The notes: generated by a model from the sequence alone, not told the origin. Shown: positions 44,134 through 56,579, counted from the stretch's first letter. The stretch: DNA of 64,000 nt from Sambucus nigra (GCA_949130495.1 OX422211.1:450413219-450477218), one strand, 5' to 3'. Program-made: numbers and translations.

Positions 44134-46220
44134 TGTGAAGCCTAAATAGTAGGTTGTATATAGTTATATTTTTATTCTTTCTTTCCTTTTTAATTTAGTC
44201 TACTGTAATTAGTTAAGTTTTTGTTACTTGTTTTTGCTATGCTCGGTACTAACTTGTTTTGTAGATTCTTTGGACTTGTACTTGTGGGGATCGCTCCAGT
44301 TTTGGGTAATATCGCTATTTTCCTCTCTTAACTTGCTTCTTAATCCACATTGAGGACAATGTCAAGTTTGAAGTCAGGGGGTGTGGGATATTCTATCCAT
44401 TTCATTATTTAGTCCATGTTTTTGCTCACATGTTAGTTACTTAGTATGATTTTCTTAGAAAAATTCAAAATTTTCAAAAAGATTTTCTTTCTTTTTTCTC
44501 CTTTTTTGGGCATTTTGCCTTTGTTTTCGATGATAAATTTCAATAATTGCCCGATCCAATAAACAACCCAATGATGCATGTTCTCGATTTTATAAGTTAT
44601 TAGACTTTAGTCTCACTTATTGATATTATGAATAACTTGATGAATTAACTTTAATCCCATGAGAAAATGCACTTTTCTTGCTATATTGATTTGGTTTAAG
44701 ATTTTTATAACTCGGTAATCTTTTTTTGCATTGTATATACTTACACCAAGTAAGCTTTGTACCTTTTGTCATTTGTGAGTGTATACACTATTCTTTTCTC
44801 ATTGAAAACGTTGAATTCGTCGGTAATCTCACTATTCTTTCATTTGATCGTTCATTAATTGAGTTCATACTTGAAATGTGTTACTTAATTATGATTTTCA
44901 GATATTGTTTTGACTCAAGAATTGCGTAAACTTTGTGAAATGATCATAGGCCATCTTTGTTATATCACCCATATTAGCCTTGACCTCACCCTTATATGTT
45001 TACCCTCTTTAATCCCTTTGATCCTAAATATAGCCTTTCGTTTATAACCCCAATCCCATAACCAACTCTAAATTGGAGTTTTAGCCCATACATACACTTT
45101 CCATACCTTTGTTTGGAATGTTGCTTGGGATTGAATGATGTTGTTATGATATCGGTTGCAATTTAGGCATATGAGAGTGGGAAAAGTAAAGAAAATAAAA
45201 GTGAAAAAAGTGAAGAAAAAGAGAAAGAGAAAAGCAAAAGAAAACAAAAGAAAAATGAGAAAAAGAAGAAAAGAAAAAGAAATAGAAAGTTGTAAATGTT
45301 GTATATAGTTCAATAAGCTTTGATTACTCTCCTTGATGCTATATCTAATGTCGTTTTGGAACTTTTTTCCAATTTTGATTTTGCCCGCATTTTCCCATTA
45401 TCCCGAGTTTTCATCCCAAACACTTTCAATCCGTACATACATATCTTCGTTTCGCACCCTATACTAACCTAGATTACAAACCTAGTAAAGTCTTATGTGA
45501 TCATAGGTGCATATAATTCAAAGGTCATAATAGTTTTGATAATCTGTGAAAATGCATTTTGCCTTTTTTAGTGTGCGGTATCTTTCATTGAGATTACAGT
45601 TTTTCAGTTTATATATAGCGTTCTTCATTTGTGACATGTGTGAGGCCTATTTTCCATTTACATTTACTCTTTATCCTGCACGTTCCGTGTGTTACCTCTC
45701 TGTTTTGAGTGAATTCACTTGATGAGTGTAATGCCCGTGAGGATTGAATATATGCTTGCGTTAATTTAGTATCTGGTTTATATAAGTTTTTCCCCAAATC
45801 ACACTTTTCATGTGCTCGCTCCCCTCCCACATTTTAAGGTTTCAATTCTATGAGGTGCATTCTATAATGTTAATGATTCGAACTTTTGTGTGAATTCATT
45901 CACTTTTGCTAATAATGCATATGAAATCTTTTTCACTTTTATTGGGCTTGTCGCATGTTGGTTTGGGCATATTTTGAGGAAACCATGTGTTGTTTGTGGG
46001 TATCGTCCCTGAAAACCCTCACGAGATGACACTCGTCCACTAGGGTGACCTAGGTGTTTAACGCCTTATTGCAGACGCTAAATGCAATCGAATCGCCCGT
46101 AAAAGTGGCGTTATCTTTTTATTTTTTTTATACCATACTTTTGTACTATCTCTTTCTTTTAGTTTGCTTGTAGTTCTTGTTGCATCCTATTTCATTACTA
46201 GGGACTAGCAATGTGTAAGT
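44134..46220 (+). other. Element 5 3' noncoding region with internal purine tract
   Basis: Internal PPT-like TTGAGGACAATGTCAAGTTT then AGGGGGTGTGGGA at 44350-44389, as in element 1. Downstream, the region aligns in order with the reverse complement of 3094-4660, including an A/G-rich tract at 45176-45290 and the block GTTTGTGGGTA...CCCTCACGAGATG...GCTAAATGCAATCG at 45985-46095. No ORF supported. Confidence 0.7.
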
Positions 46221-46232
46221 TAGGGGGTGTGA
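46221..46232 (+). other. Element 5 polypurine tract
   Basis: AAGTTAGGGGGTGTGA directly before the LTR start TGATACG; same sequence as in element 1. Confidence 0.88.
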
Positions 46233-47745
46233 TGATACGTAAATATTGCGTATTTCATGCTCCGAACCTACGTATTTTAGTCCCCCTCGAGTATCTTATT
46301 CCCTATATTTATGCTCGTTAACCCGACAACCTCGGTTTATATTTTTAACATGCTATATGAGGTATAATTGGGCTTTTGTAGGTATTTAGGTACTAAGTAT
46401 GGAATTCCGAGGCATTTCGCTCAAGTTTCTTACGCAATCGCAAGTTCAAGGGCATTTTATTCATTTCACATCTTGGGCACCTGGCCTGACATCTCACAAA
46501 AGTTGTATCCCTCCTCGCTAGCTTAGCGTGGCCACGAACGGTGCGCGATTCGGATTCATAACGAAGAAGTTACGATAATTTTAGCTAAGGGAAAATCATT
46601 GAAACCAAAAGAGGAGGAGAAGAGGAAGAAAATAATGCAGTGTTCTGCCCCTGCTTGATCGATCAATCGACCAAAGGGGTCGATCGATCGATCCTCATCG
46701 ATAATGGGATTTTTGTTCTTGATCGATCGATCGATCAAAGTGGTCGATCGATCGATCCCCTGTTTTTTGTAGATATTTTTCTTTTATTTTCTTTCTTCTT
46801 TTCTTTTATTCCCACTTACTATAAATACAATTTTTGTTGTTATATCAGACATGAAGTAAATATACACGATTTTAGGTTAGTTTAGCTTAGGGTTTTGGAG
46901 TTTTTGGATAATTCTTCCTTATTTCTCTTTGGTTTGACACCTCATTTGGGTTTTAAGTTGACTATTCATATCCCCTACCATTTAATATAGTTGTATTTCA
47001 TTATTTCTTGCTTTATAGTGTAATTTCCAAGCTTTCAATATTAGTTTACATGCTTTCTTTCATTTCTTTCTAGTGTAATTTTATCGCGTTTCTTTATCGC
47101 GTTTTTAACATGCTTTCTAGGTAATTTAAATTAGGTTGTGTTTGAATGGAACTCACCCGGGTTAACACATTGCTTTGCTTGGTGATAGTGTTTACTGGTC
47201 TATTTCGGGTGCGTTGTCCTAGTTTTTACGCCTAGGAGATTTGACGGGGCATATCATGTATGTCCCATACTTATGACCTTTCGTGCATAATTTTTGAGAT
47301 ATTTGTTGACACCAAAATCTTATTAGGCTTTTATGAGGATTTAGGGGCGTGACAACCCTTGATTTAATTAACTGTCGAAACAAGACGCATTTGTAATAAC
47401 TCGTCGATCCATGTAACCATTTTATACAAATTAACTCGGGTGAGGGATATTTGACGCAACCTATAGTTTTACTGCTTTAATAATCTACTTTCAATACACT
47501 TGACTATATAAACATTTCCCTTTTATGCATCTTTTCCTTTTTAGTTTGTAATCACTTTTTACACTTTTATTTCGGAATATTAAATCACTTAAATTCTAGC
47601 AACTCGTCCATATGGATTTTCGATACCCAACTTACCGCTATACTCACCAGTTGAGTGTAGTCATAATTTAGGTTTGTTTGTATAGTCGCGGCGAGATATA
47701 AAACAATGATTGTGCACTTTACACGTGCACACCTCCCACGCGCAC
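46233..47745 (+). repeat. Element 5, 3' LTR
   Basis: About 1513 bp. It carries an extra GATCGATC dyad compared with the left LTR. Homology to the left LTR fades at GCGC near 47743; the terminal CA and target duplication were not found. Confidence 0.85.
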
Positions 47746-48180
47746 GCCCTCCACAGCTTGTTGGGGGTAATATTTCTTCAAACCTTTCTTCTTCTTTCCG
47801 CTCTAGTTTTAGATGTTTAATTTAGCTTTTTGTTCCTTTTTAGTCTTCAAATGTGGTCATTTCCCAAAGGGATAAGTATGAGGTGTTGTTTAAGATGCAT
47901 AGGGATGCAGAGTCTACCTACAAGACTGGCTTGCAGAATGCCAAGAGTTCTTTCATTGAAGCTGGGAAGAAGTCCTCTGCTGCGGTCCAAGAGGCAAAGT
48001 ATGTCTTATTTTCCTAGAAGCTCAGTGATGTTGAGCACTTGGAGTGTGTAGAAGAACTGAGCGCTACCACATAGGAGAGAACTAGGAAGCAATTGGAGGC
48101 TGTTGCGAAAGATAATGAAAAAAATAGAGACTACTTCTAACGGGGGAAGATGATGATACAACATCCTACTTGACCATTGG
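47746..48180 (+). pseudogene. Antisense ORF of element 4, part after element 5
   Basis: An acceptor-like CCTTTTTAG at about 47850 precedes a frame reading DKYEVLFKMHRDAESTYKTG and then SFIEAGKKSSAAVQEAK, with further coiled-coil text (LECVEELSATT, RTRKQLEAVAKDNEKNRDYF). This matches the position of the coiled-coil exon of elements 2 and 7. Several stops. Confidence 0.6.
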
Positions 48181-49017
48181 TCTCTCTCTATATATATTTT
48201 TTTGTTCCAATTTTTTTAGGAAATGACCATACTTTGCAAGGTTGCGACCATATTAACAGTATCTTTTAATTTCTTACTTTGATCAACTTATAGAGGGTTG
48301 CATCCGCTTTTGATGTAAAATAATAATCCTTCGGTTATTTATATATTGTTCTGCAACCAGATATTTGTTGGATGCCATTTTTCTCTAATTTTATCTTGAA
48401 CATACTGTGGCCTTGCACTATTTTCTGCACCGGAGAATGCTCGAATGTTGAGTGCATTTCTTTGTAATATAACTTTATACATATGGCATGTACTCTAATA
48501 TAGGTTGCAGCTATGTGGTACTTCGTTAAAAATTATTTGCAGCCCAAAAAGGTTGTGCCTATAATCTTCAAATTGCTCAATTGGAACTAGGATAAAAAAT
48601 GTTGCTGCAAAAATATTGAGAATGTGGATTAAGGAACTTCCCTAGCAGTGGACATTTAAGTCCTTGGCCCATTTTTTTAATTTGTCATAGCTTTTTTTGT
48701 CCCGTGAAACTAGTCAAATCTTTGCTTGGACTTTAGATATTAGTTGTGGCTCCTTATAGGCTGAAGTAATATCTTCTTTTTAGTAACCATTGGTTTATTG
48801 CTTTAGTAGTTGTGGATTCTGAGTAACAACTTCCTTTAATGCACACAAATAAGTCTTTGGGCCACTCTAAGAAAAGCGTTGCCACCGAATTTCTATAATA
48901 GTGGACTTTGAGGAACTATTTCCTCTGTCATAGATGAATAAGTCTATGGCCTGCTTCAATTTACTACAGCTCCTTTTCTTATCTTAGGGAAGTTTTAAGC
49001 CTCCCTAGATTGGGTTT
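48181..49017. other. Spacer of element 4 with imperfect repeats
   Basis: Three loosely similar stretches near 48627, 48820 and 48900 share GTGGA(C/T)...AA(C)TTCC...AAGTC(C/T)TTGGCCCA/C-like text. This is the same position in which elements 2 and 7 have direct repeats. Not a clean array. Ends where element 6 begins. Confidence 0.45.
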
Positions 49018-50270
49018 TGTGACAACCCACCATCCGAAATAGGGGGTGGCCAGCCCGATACTCTAAAATAACGGAATCATAAATGGAATCATTCTCAGCA
49101 TCACAACAAAATAAGAAGTATACTGGATAACCACTCCTTATTTCAGAAAAACGGGTTGCCAAAAATTTTGATTTTTAAAGTTTAAGAAAAGAATTTAAAC
49201 ATCCCAACTAAAAATAAAGTGGCAATCCAGATAAAATTTTATTATATACCCTCCAATGTACAATAAGGGACCGAATATGCTGTCGGCCACAGACTCATAC
49301 AACAATATTAAACAAGTTCAATAATTTACATAATACATTACATTAATCAATTACAAAAGCTTGGGCTTCTCGCCCGAGTAAAAAGACCCGATCTTAACTA
49401 GAGTGCAAGGATGACAACGTTTATTGCGATATGTCCAGTAATACCCGCAAAGCATCACGTCTCTTCAAAGACACTGTAATAGGAAGTCAGATGAGGCATC
49501 CTTGCGGTGGAGTACCTGAGCGGATACAAGATGCAAGCACAACAAGAAATATGAATGGTTCAGGGCCCGGTTCTATATGATTACCAGATGAATAAAGAGT
49601 ATGACAGTTATGAATGATAAATCATGATGAAAGAGAAATAATAATTTTCCTACACAATTTAAAACATAAGCTAAGCAAGAAAATAAAATGAGCAACATTA
49701 ATTTAAAACTTTCGTCATATGGACCAATTATCTCATATATCTTTTCCTTAACAGGAAATATATATATATATATATAATCACAATCTTATGCACTTTATGG
49801 CATTTCTATCTCACTTTTACATTTTGTAAAAATCCTTTCCTTATCAGGAAAATAGTCATTTTCAAATGCTATTTGTGGCATTTATATGTGCTCTTTGTGG
49901 CACTTCCATTATGCTCTTTATGGCATATAAAATTCATCAAGTCCCACTTGATTATGAATAGTTATATTTATATACATATAACGATTCTAAGACCGCCCGT
50001 CCGGATTTCCCCACTGTGCGCGCCCCTAAATGACCATCATCTTCCAGGGCCTATCATTAAGACAACATGGGCACCTATAACGCAAAACGTCGGGAAGCGT
50101 CCATGTGCCTGTGGGGTATTCATAACCTTAGTGCCCTAATGCGGGAGAGGGAGCGGGTGCGAATGTGAGTGCGTCAATGCGTCGATTTTCAAAATATTAG
50201 GATTTGAGAGCGCCACCAGTGCGTCTATGTATTTAACATATAAATATATATTTATAATATATAAGTATGA

Positions 50271-50301
<31 letters not shown>

Positions 50302-50609
50302 AAATTTGTATATCATATATATCTTAAGAGGGTAAGTAAATATAAAATGTAAAATATGAAGTTAGTACAAGACAATTTATTTTCTTCCCATATTATATAA
50401 ATCAGAAAATGCAATCAATTTTCTAATGGAGTTGAGTATATTATTTATACATAAATAATAAATTCTATTTTTACAGAAGTATAGAAAGATGTGGTACAAC
50501 AACTCAATTTTATTAATTAAGGGGTTAAAGAAAAAATTGTGGGCACAAATCATTAACATAAGCTGCTAGTGCTTTTGCTCTCCCAGATAAATATGTGAAT
50601 ATGGTATTT

Positions 50610-50659
50610 GTCCCACATCGGTTGAAAGCAAAAACTCTCCAGCTAGAGTGGTTTATAAA
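50610..50659 (+). promoter_or_regulatory. snRNA-type upstream sequence element plus TATA box
   Basis: GTCCCACATCG (50610-50620) is an exact match to the plant snRNA upstream element RTCCCACATCG. TTTATAAA follows at 50652-50659, with 31 nt between, close to the spacing of Pol II-type plant snRNA promoters (about 30-34; Pol III types are about 10 shorter). No snRNA sequence I know follows. It may be a pseudopromoter carried by a repeat. Confidence 0.55.
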
Positions 50660-50807
50660 ATGTACTTTTCGTTCAATAAAGAAAAGGTGAACAATCAGGT
50701 CTTTGTGTAAGAGCCTTTGTAAACTTTCCCTTTCTCTGAGATAGTAATACAGTTGAAGATTTATTATTTTATACCCTACAAAAGGTAGGGTCTTGAAAAT
50801 GCGGCTT

Positions 50808-50851
50808 TGACTCTAGCAATCCGCAAATTTGACTCTAGCAATTCGCGAATT
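50808..50851. repeat. Tandem repeat, about 22 bp, two copies
   Basis: TTTGACTCTAGCAATCCGC-AA then TTTGACTCTAGCAATTCGCGAA, followed by a partial third TTTGACCCC. Confidence 0.8.
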
Positions 50852-51749
50852 TGACCCCGAATTTCAACGGATCGATGAATTCGCGGTTTTCGTGCGTGAG
50901 CGTCAACCTACATGGACGGATTGGGGCACTAAGTTCATAACCACATCCCGAATTATCTACCCATCGCAGAAAATATACAACACAAAAGCTCACATGGCCT
51001 GGGACTATATCCACCCTGCATTCATTAGTCAGGGGGCTTCACCTCACGCGTGAACTTCCCTTATGATGTCATTTAGAGAGGGTGTGTTCAAACCATTTTA
51101 TTTACCATTTTCATGATTAAGTAAATTATCATTTACCATCATCGTTACCATTTCCATATGTATGCTTCATTTTATCCGAAACCAGTATCATTTACATTTT
51201 GTAAATAATTTTAAATCATTTAAATCCGGAGCCATACGATAACTTATATCGTTACTACAACCTCAAAGGAGTAAATAAACTCTTAATTATCTCCAAACAT
51301 TTTGGGGTATTACTTTAAAACCCCAATACTATCATACCTCAAAGGAATGAATAAACTTTCAATTTATTCTCCCAACACACTTTTGTGGTCTTATTATGGA
51401 CCATCAAGGTTAACATAGCTCAATTGAGCTTCTGAAATCTCCCAACATTCTTTTGGGGTATGATCCGTTCAAAACTAATATATCTCAATTGAGCTTCTAA
51501 AGTCTCCCAAAGATAATACTATAACTCTTAGTCTAATAGTAATTGACTAGAAGAAAAGAATGCCCTATCATAAATAGGCATAACCCCAAAAAAGTCCCCA
51601 TATGAACCATTACTAATTTAGGGTAGTTCCCCGACTCATCTAGAACTCTAGGACTCTAAGTTTACTTCATTCAAGAAGGTTCCTAGTCCCTAAGATTAAA
51701 TAAAAGGAGAAGGAATGAGTTAAAAGAAAATAACTCAAAAACAGCATGA

Positions 51750-51890
51750 TTCCGAATCGATTCACCCAAACAGCGAATCGGTTTGGACAGAAGACCTGGG
51801 ATTCTGCAAATACCGAATCGATTCGTCTTGGACCCGAATCGATTCGGTCCAAGCAGACCTGGGAATTGCCCCTTAGCGAATCGATTCGGC
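51750..51890. repeat. GAATCGATTC palindrome cluster in element 6 LTR
   Basis: CGAATCGATTC(G/A) occurs four times (about 51753, 51814, 51835, 51877) and CGAATCGGTTT once (51774). Between them GACCTGGGA-TT and CAGACCTGGGAATT recur. Each core is a perfect 10-bp palindrome. Arrangement recalls the dyad clusters in the LTRs of elements 1, 3 and 5. Confidence 0.9.
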
Positions 51891-52741
51891 ATGGAGAATT
51901 TTGCCAAGAATGGCTTCGAGGGTTATAAACCCTAGATTTCCCCAAACACCAATCTCTTCCATATTTACCCACAACCAACATCATAAATCTACCCCAATTC
52001 AACCTACATGGTTATTCACTACTAAAACCCACAATTTCTTCAATCCAAAACAAAATTTAGGGTTTAAACATCATAAATTTCATATTTCCCAAAATTTCAA
52101 ATACACAACTATCACACAATTTATTCAACTTAAATCACATATTAGCAAGTAGAAAACTTGCCTTAGGGTTGAAATCTCATATTCTTTTTTTTTTGTAGAA
52201 GCAATCCAAGCTCCAATTTCTCTCTTCTCTTCTTCTTTCTCCACTTTTCTCTTCCTCTCTTTCTCTCTCTCTTGTTTTGGATATGAAATAGGGAAATAAG
52301 GGGGTTTAGAAGACTAAAATTGGGGATTAAGTTTAAGTCTCCAACTTAAGTGGTTAATACCACATTAAAATGACTCCCAATACGCGTTTACATTAAAACC
52401 AGGTAAAAGTGCCCGAAACCCAAAAATACGATATGACACTTATTTTGACAGTCTCGGACATTCCGGGACTAACTACACACTCTAAACTGGCATTCGAGAA
52501 TTTTATAAATTATTTCCAGTTCCAATTTCACTTAAACCATAATGTCATTTTAAATACATGACACTATAAACATGCAACATGAGGATATTTACCTACACAT
52601 ACCGTAAATATGCAACATTCCAGTAAATATTAACTTTCAATTCATTCAATTAATATTTACTCCAGTTCCAACATTTTATATAATTACCTTATGCGGTAAA
52701 TAAATATAAAAAATTAGCCTCCTAAAAGTGAGGGTTGTTAC

Positions 52742-52775
52742 ATACTACCCCCCTTATGAGGGAATTTTTCCCTCA
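52742..52775 (-). other. Element 6 polypurine tract
   Basis: Minus strand GAGGGAAAAATTCCCTCATA then AGGGGGGTAGTA abuts the LTR start TGTAACAACC. Confidence 0.8.
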
Positions 52776-53340
52776 AAATTCAGGCATACCCTATATGCAT
52801 AAAGGGTATACTATATCTTAAACTATCATTCTATCGCCCTTAACAAGCCCTCGTTATTACTGTGCCCCAAAATGGACTTAGACTAAGGTCGTCTCTAGCG
52901 ATCTCGGTCTGCAATCTTTGTGCTCTAGCATAGCACAAAGCGTTCCTTACAAACTATCAATTCTAGCTTCCTACGGCGGAAGATGATAACCACGTGACTC
53001 GGTGTAAATAGTCTTACATCTTGAATCGCGTTACATCACACCTCAGGGGGTACTCACACCAATGCTAAATGGCTTAACCCCAACACTACTCAACTTCTCC
53101 TTTCATAGTCGTAGCTCTTCAAGGCATATGGCTCAAAAGCCCCAATCCTTAAAGAAATGTTCCGAGATCGCTTCAAGTCCAAGGAACCAGTTATTCACCG
53201 ATCTCATTCAACGAGTATGTAGTTTACTCACCCGGACACACGAGTCCCCTCACGGTGCCATACCTTAGGAAATGATTCAAATTCTAGTACGGAAAATTTC
53301 CCTCCAATCATCCATCCACTTTAGGGTGGCAAGATATACG
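52776..53340 (-). pseudogene. Probable decayed integrase C-terminal region of element 6
   Basis: No family motif is safe here. The position downstream of the integrase core suggests it once coded the integrase C-terminus. Many stops in all frames. Confidence 0.3.
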
Positions 53341-53560
53341 CCATTACCATACAGTTCCCATTTCTTCATGGAAACTTTACCAAACCTTCGACACGAATAT
53401 CTAGTCTCGGTCCACCACTATTGTAATAGGCAACTCCTACAGTTCTATCATTTATCCATAAAAATCGGGGCGTACTCCTCCACATATCGTCCACCCGCAA
53501 TGTCCGGAAAAGCAATGGTTTGGTCAAATGATCAACAATTTTCTCAAATAGGATCATGAC
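53341..53560 (-). pseudogene. Integrase core remnant of element 6
   Basis: The minus-strand frame 53557-53366 begins with IVDHLTKPLLFRTLRV, matching the VDRLTKSAHF block of Ty3 integrase. After a frame change, LPITIVVDRD then IFVSKVW near 53430-53385 match the block with the second catalytic Asp (VSDRDxRFxSxFW). Stops are present on both sides. Confidence 0.7.
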
Positions 53561-53869
53561 CAGAACGGTGCCAGCAATTCAATGTGAACATCTATGAATA
53601 TACCCTTCTTAGTTCCACCACTACTCTCTTCGTACAAGTAGATGAAATGGTCCATCATAGACCTAAATGCTCTTGTTATAAAGTCTTCCTAATCATGCTC
53701 GCTTCATTTTGCCTTCCATGCCATCACAAATTTCTCCGGCGGGTTTCCTACTCGATGCACCTACTCCCTAAATCGCATTCCCTTAGAGAATGAGAAAAAT
53801 ATGATAAATAGTCCATTAAGAACTTCATACACCAACTCGATTTCTCCCACGACATACTGCAACAACTTG
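53561..53869 (-). pseudogene. Decayed pol segment between RNase H and integrase, element 6
   Basis: Short open stretches only. Located where the integrase zinc finger should be; no finger residues recognised. Confidence 0.3.
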
Positions 53870-54020
53870 TTTCATGCGAGAAAGACTAAATTTCATGCCC
53901 AGGAAGTAGTGCCTCCATCACTTTAAGGCGATTTCCACCGCAACGAATTCTAATTCAAGCGTGGGATAATACTTCCCATAAGTTTAAGCTTGTGAGACGC
54001 ATAGACAATGGGTCCATGTT
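53870..54020 (-). pseudogene. RNase H remnant of element 6
   Basis: The minus strand reads, with one stop, TYGKYYPTLELEFVAVEIAL then WRHYFLGMKF, the [20 protein letters not shown]...VFALKxWRHYLYG block of Ty3 RNase H. This fixes the orientation and the order RNase H then integrase. Confidence 0.75.
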
Positions 54021-56573
54021 CCAGTATTAGTACTCCCCACTCCTGGCAGATACTTATTCCTTAAATCCACACGGACTCGGGAGTAGAAGTCAATTCATCC
54101 ATTTTAATTCCCCAAAAAATTAGGTTACAAATGTAACACTTAAACTAGGAGAGGCCTCATCTCCATCGGCCTAACCTTCGAAATCTCTCGAGATTCCACT
54201 CTTCCCGTTCCTAGGGATCTAATCCCCCTTAGAGTTAACCCACGACCTATTCGTGGTCAACTCTTATAACCTTCCTAAATCAACATTACATGCCCTAATG
54301 GTCTTAAGTATTAATAAATCTAGGATCGATCTATATATATCCTATCTAAGTCGTATACATATAATGTTAAGTATATCCCTAGTGTCCAAGACCTATTTGA
54401 ACTTCTGACATTCGCTCGGTTTCATGAGTGGGACGTCTCACCGAAGCGAAATCCAAACAAGGAACCCTCCCGTTACACTACTACCTCGCATCATCGGTCA
54501 TTAAGATATGACGGTCTAAAACACATGATTGAGATCGGTAAATTTTAACTTGCAATCCTATTAACAAAATTCTACTTCTACGTCTTACCATAGCATCATT
54601 AAAGATTTTAACTGATTAGACATTCACTTTCTGTGAAGTCTTACAAATTTTATCCCATAACATAAATACATCTTTTCAAATAGCCTTCTTATCAAGTCAT
54701 AACCCAAAGTCTCACTTCGACTTCGTATCTCATTCTCCCTCACCTCGTTCAGAGGAGAGAACTATATACAGTGCTTCTATCTCGCACTTTAATAGCCCTT
54801 AATCACTCTTCTACGTGATTCTCGGCTAAACCTTTCAACCCATCTCTTAACCAACAAAATAAAATAAAATAAAATGGAATGAACTAAAAGAAGAAAGAAC
54901 AACATCTCCCCACTTCCAATGTCGTTGAGGTTCACGCGTGGAGCGTCCGGCAAAAGTGGAATCCAAATAAGGAACCACTCCTATGCATTACTACTCAACT
55001 TTGTTGGTCGTGGAGATAAGACATAACAATGACATACAAGGCAAATAAGCAACCAAACACACATGCAAGATAACACAACAAGGAATAAAAATCTCCTACT
55101 TACCTCAACCACCCCTATAAAGTCTTGACATGTATCCAGGAGAGATATTATAGGACAACTAGTTCCATCCTGAAACTAGAAGTAGGATAGCCTCGCAATC
55201 TAATTTCTTGTTATCACCCCAATTAAACCAAAATATCTTTACTTGTATAGTATACATATCATACAAGTAATACATAACTTACATAGTACTTTAAAAGAAA
55301 CTATATCACCACTTGCTTTATAATGAGTGAAGGAAAATATAAAACTTCCCTACCACGGAAGTCATATAATTACTCTATTTATTATAGCGTCAATATTAAC
55401 ACAACCTCAATATACACACCCGAATCTATAGTAGATACAATACTACTAAATCTTATCCTAAGGCATACACCACCCACTTAATAAGGTGGAATTCCCACCA
55501 ACATTTTATGCCAATCACTCCGGGTCAATACTAATGGCTCTCAGACTCCATATTCGAGTTTTATACGAACCAACATTACTTCCATCAACTCCTCAACTAG
55601 GCACTTTATTCTTTTCCCTTGTTCTCCAAATCAACAGGATCAAGATGAGTGGTTCTACGTTCCACGTCATAGCCACTGTTCCACCCCTAACTGCCAAACA
55701 ATTGCCTACGCAGTCCCTCTTACTTTCTTAGTAAAATAGAACACGCTCTCGACCTCCTCTTCCTCAGTTCAACGAAGCCTTCCCAGGCAGATGTCCACCA
55801 ATGGGGTTTTATGATCACTGCTCCATCAGAAGTGTTAACAACACTTATTCTGGAGCCTATCATTCCATTGAAGGGCTCTCCCTTATACCTACCTTTTTTT
55901 AGTGTACGATCTCCCTAATCGCACAACTCTTTATTCACATGTCGACCTATGACCGAGCCTCGCGTGAACATTTGAGGATCTACCTTCTCCCCTTCCAGTT
56001 ATCCTAGAGAAACTTACTATAGAAGGTATCTACCGGGTTCTCCATGGGCAGAACTTCCTGTACCCACAAATAAGGTGACTACGTTCCCACTATTACCACA
56101 CTACTCCAACAGGTGAAGGATTTTCCTCCATCCTTTTTCAATGGGTGGCCCTTATCATGGGCGCTTCTCCTCTTAGATTTAACGTTGTTTGAAATCTCAA
56201 GGTTAGTACCACCCTCTACTCTAGCGGTACTTGGAAAACTATATCCACTTAAATCAGTGGTCGCAGTAGCAAAACAAGAAAGTACTATAAAAAAGGAAGC
56301 GACCTTCCAAAGCAGTCCTCATCCCCGACCACAATTTATAGTTCACAGTAATTCCATCAAATGACGCCTTCACCACCACTTCCCCAGGCGCCCTTCTTCA
56401 ATCGACCTACCAATCTCATAGGAATACGCAACAGATTCTAGGGGTTCTACCTCACGGCAGAAGAACGAAATCTCACAAGAGAAATCAACGATCTTAATCC
56501 TAAGGCTCTATGTCCAATCAAAAGAAATGCTGAAAATGTAAAGCATTCACCCAGACCCCAAAGGACTCTAGAA
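54021..56573 (-). other. Element 6 interior, unrecognised (expected gag, protease, RT)
   Basis: Heavily decayed, with no frame over about 85 codons and no safe motif. By position it should contain gag, protease and RT; a possible remnant of a zinc knuckle (DKGHPLKKD) lies near 56140. Confidence 0.4.
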
Positions 56574-56579
56574 CCTGAT

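Larger units (their letters stand above)
41316..47745 (+). mobile_element. Element 5: non-autonomous Athila-like LTR retrotransposon with an orphan ORF
   Basis: LTRs 41316-42819 and 46233 to about 47745, both starting TGATACRYAAATATTG. The left end is preceded by GTTAA; I find no matching duplication at the right, whose last 6-8 bases differ from the left LTR end (TTATCA), so the right terminus may be damaged. tRNA-Asp PBS at 42823-42840, PPT at 46221-46232. No gag, protease, RT or integrase in the 3.4-kb interior. Divergence over the first 360 bp of the LTRs is about 40 sites. U5 motif and 3' noncoding region match element 1, which places it in the same lineage. Confidence 0.88.
37847..49017 (-). 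mobile_element. Element 4: old Tat-like retrotransposon, interrupted by elements 5 and 6
   Basis: One LTR (37847-38566) is followed on the plus strand by a PPT complement, a TATA box and an eroded antisense ORF homologous to those of elements 2 and 7. Element 5 (41316-47745) interrupts this ORF and element 6 starts at 49018 within the spacer that follows it. No gag-pol or second LTR is in the window. The minus orientation is inferred from PPT position and by analogy with elements 2 and 7. Confidence 0.7.
49018..52741 (-). repeat. Element 6, 3' LTR (left, complete)
   Basis: 3724 bp, very long for an LTR, so nested insertions within it are possible. It contains a snRNA-type upstream element (50610), a short tandem repeat TGACTCTAGCAAT..CGC-AATT at 50808-50851, TA runs near 49758 and 50278, and a GAATCGATTC cluster at 51750-51890. 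Only its first 404 bp can be checked against the other LTR. Confidence 0.85.

Noticed and set aside
45068..45313. Phe/Leu-rich minus-strand ORF that looks like a membrane protein
   Set aside because: Complement of an A/G-rich tract that has a counterpart in the noncoding region of element 1.
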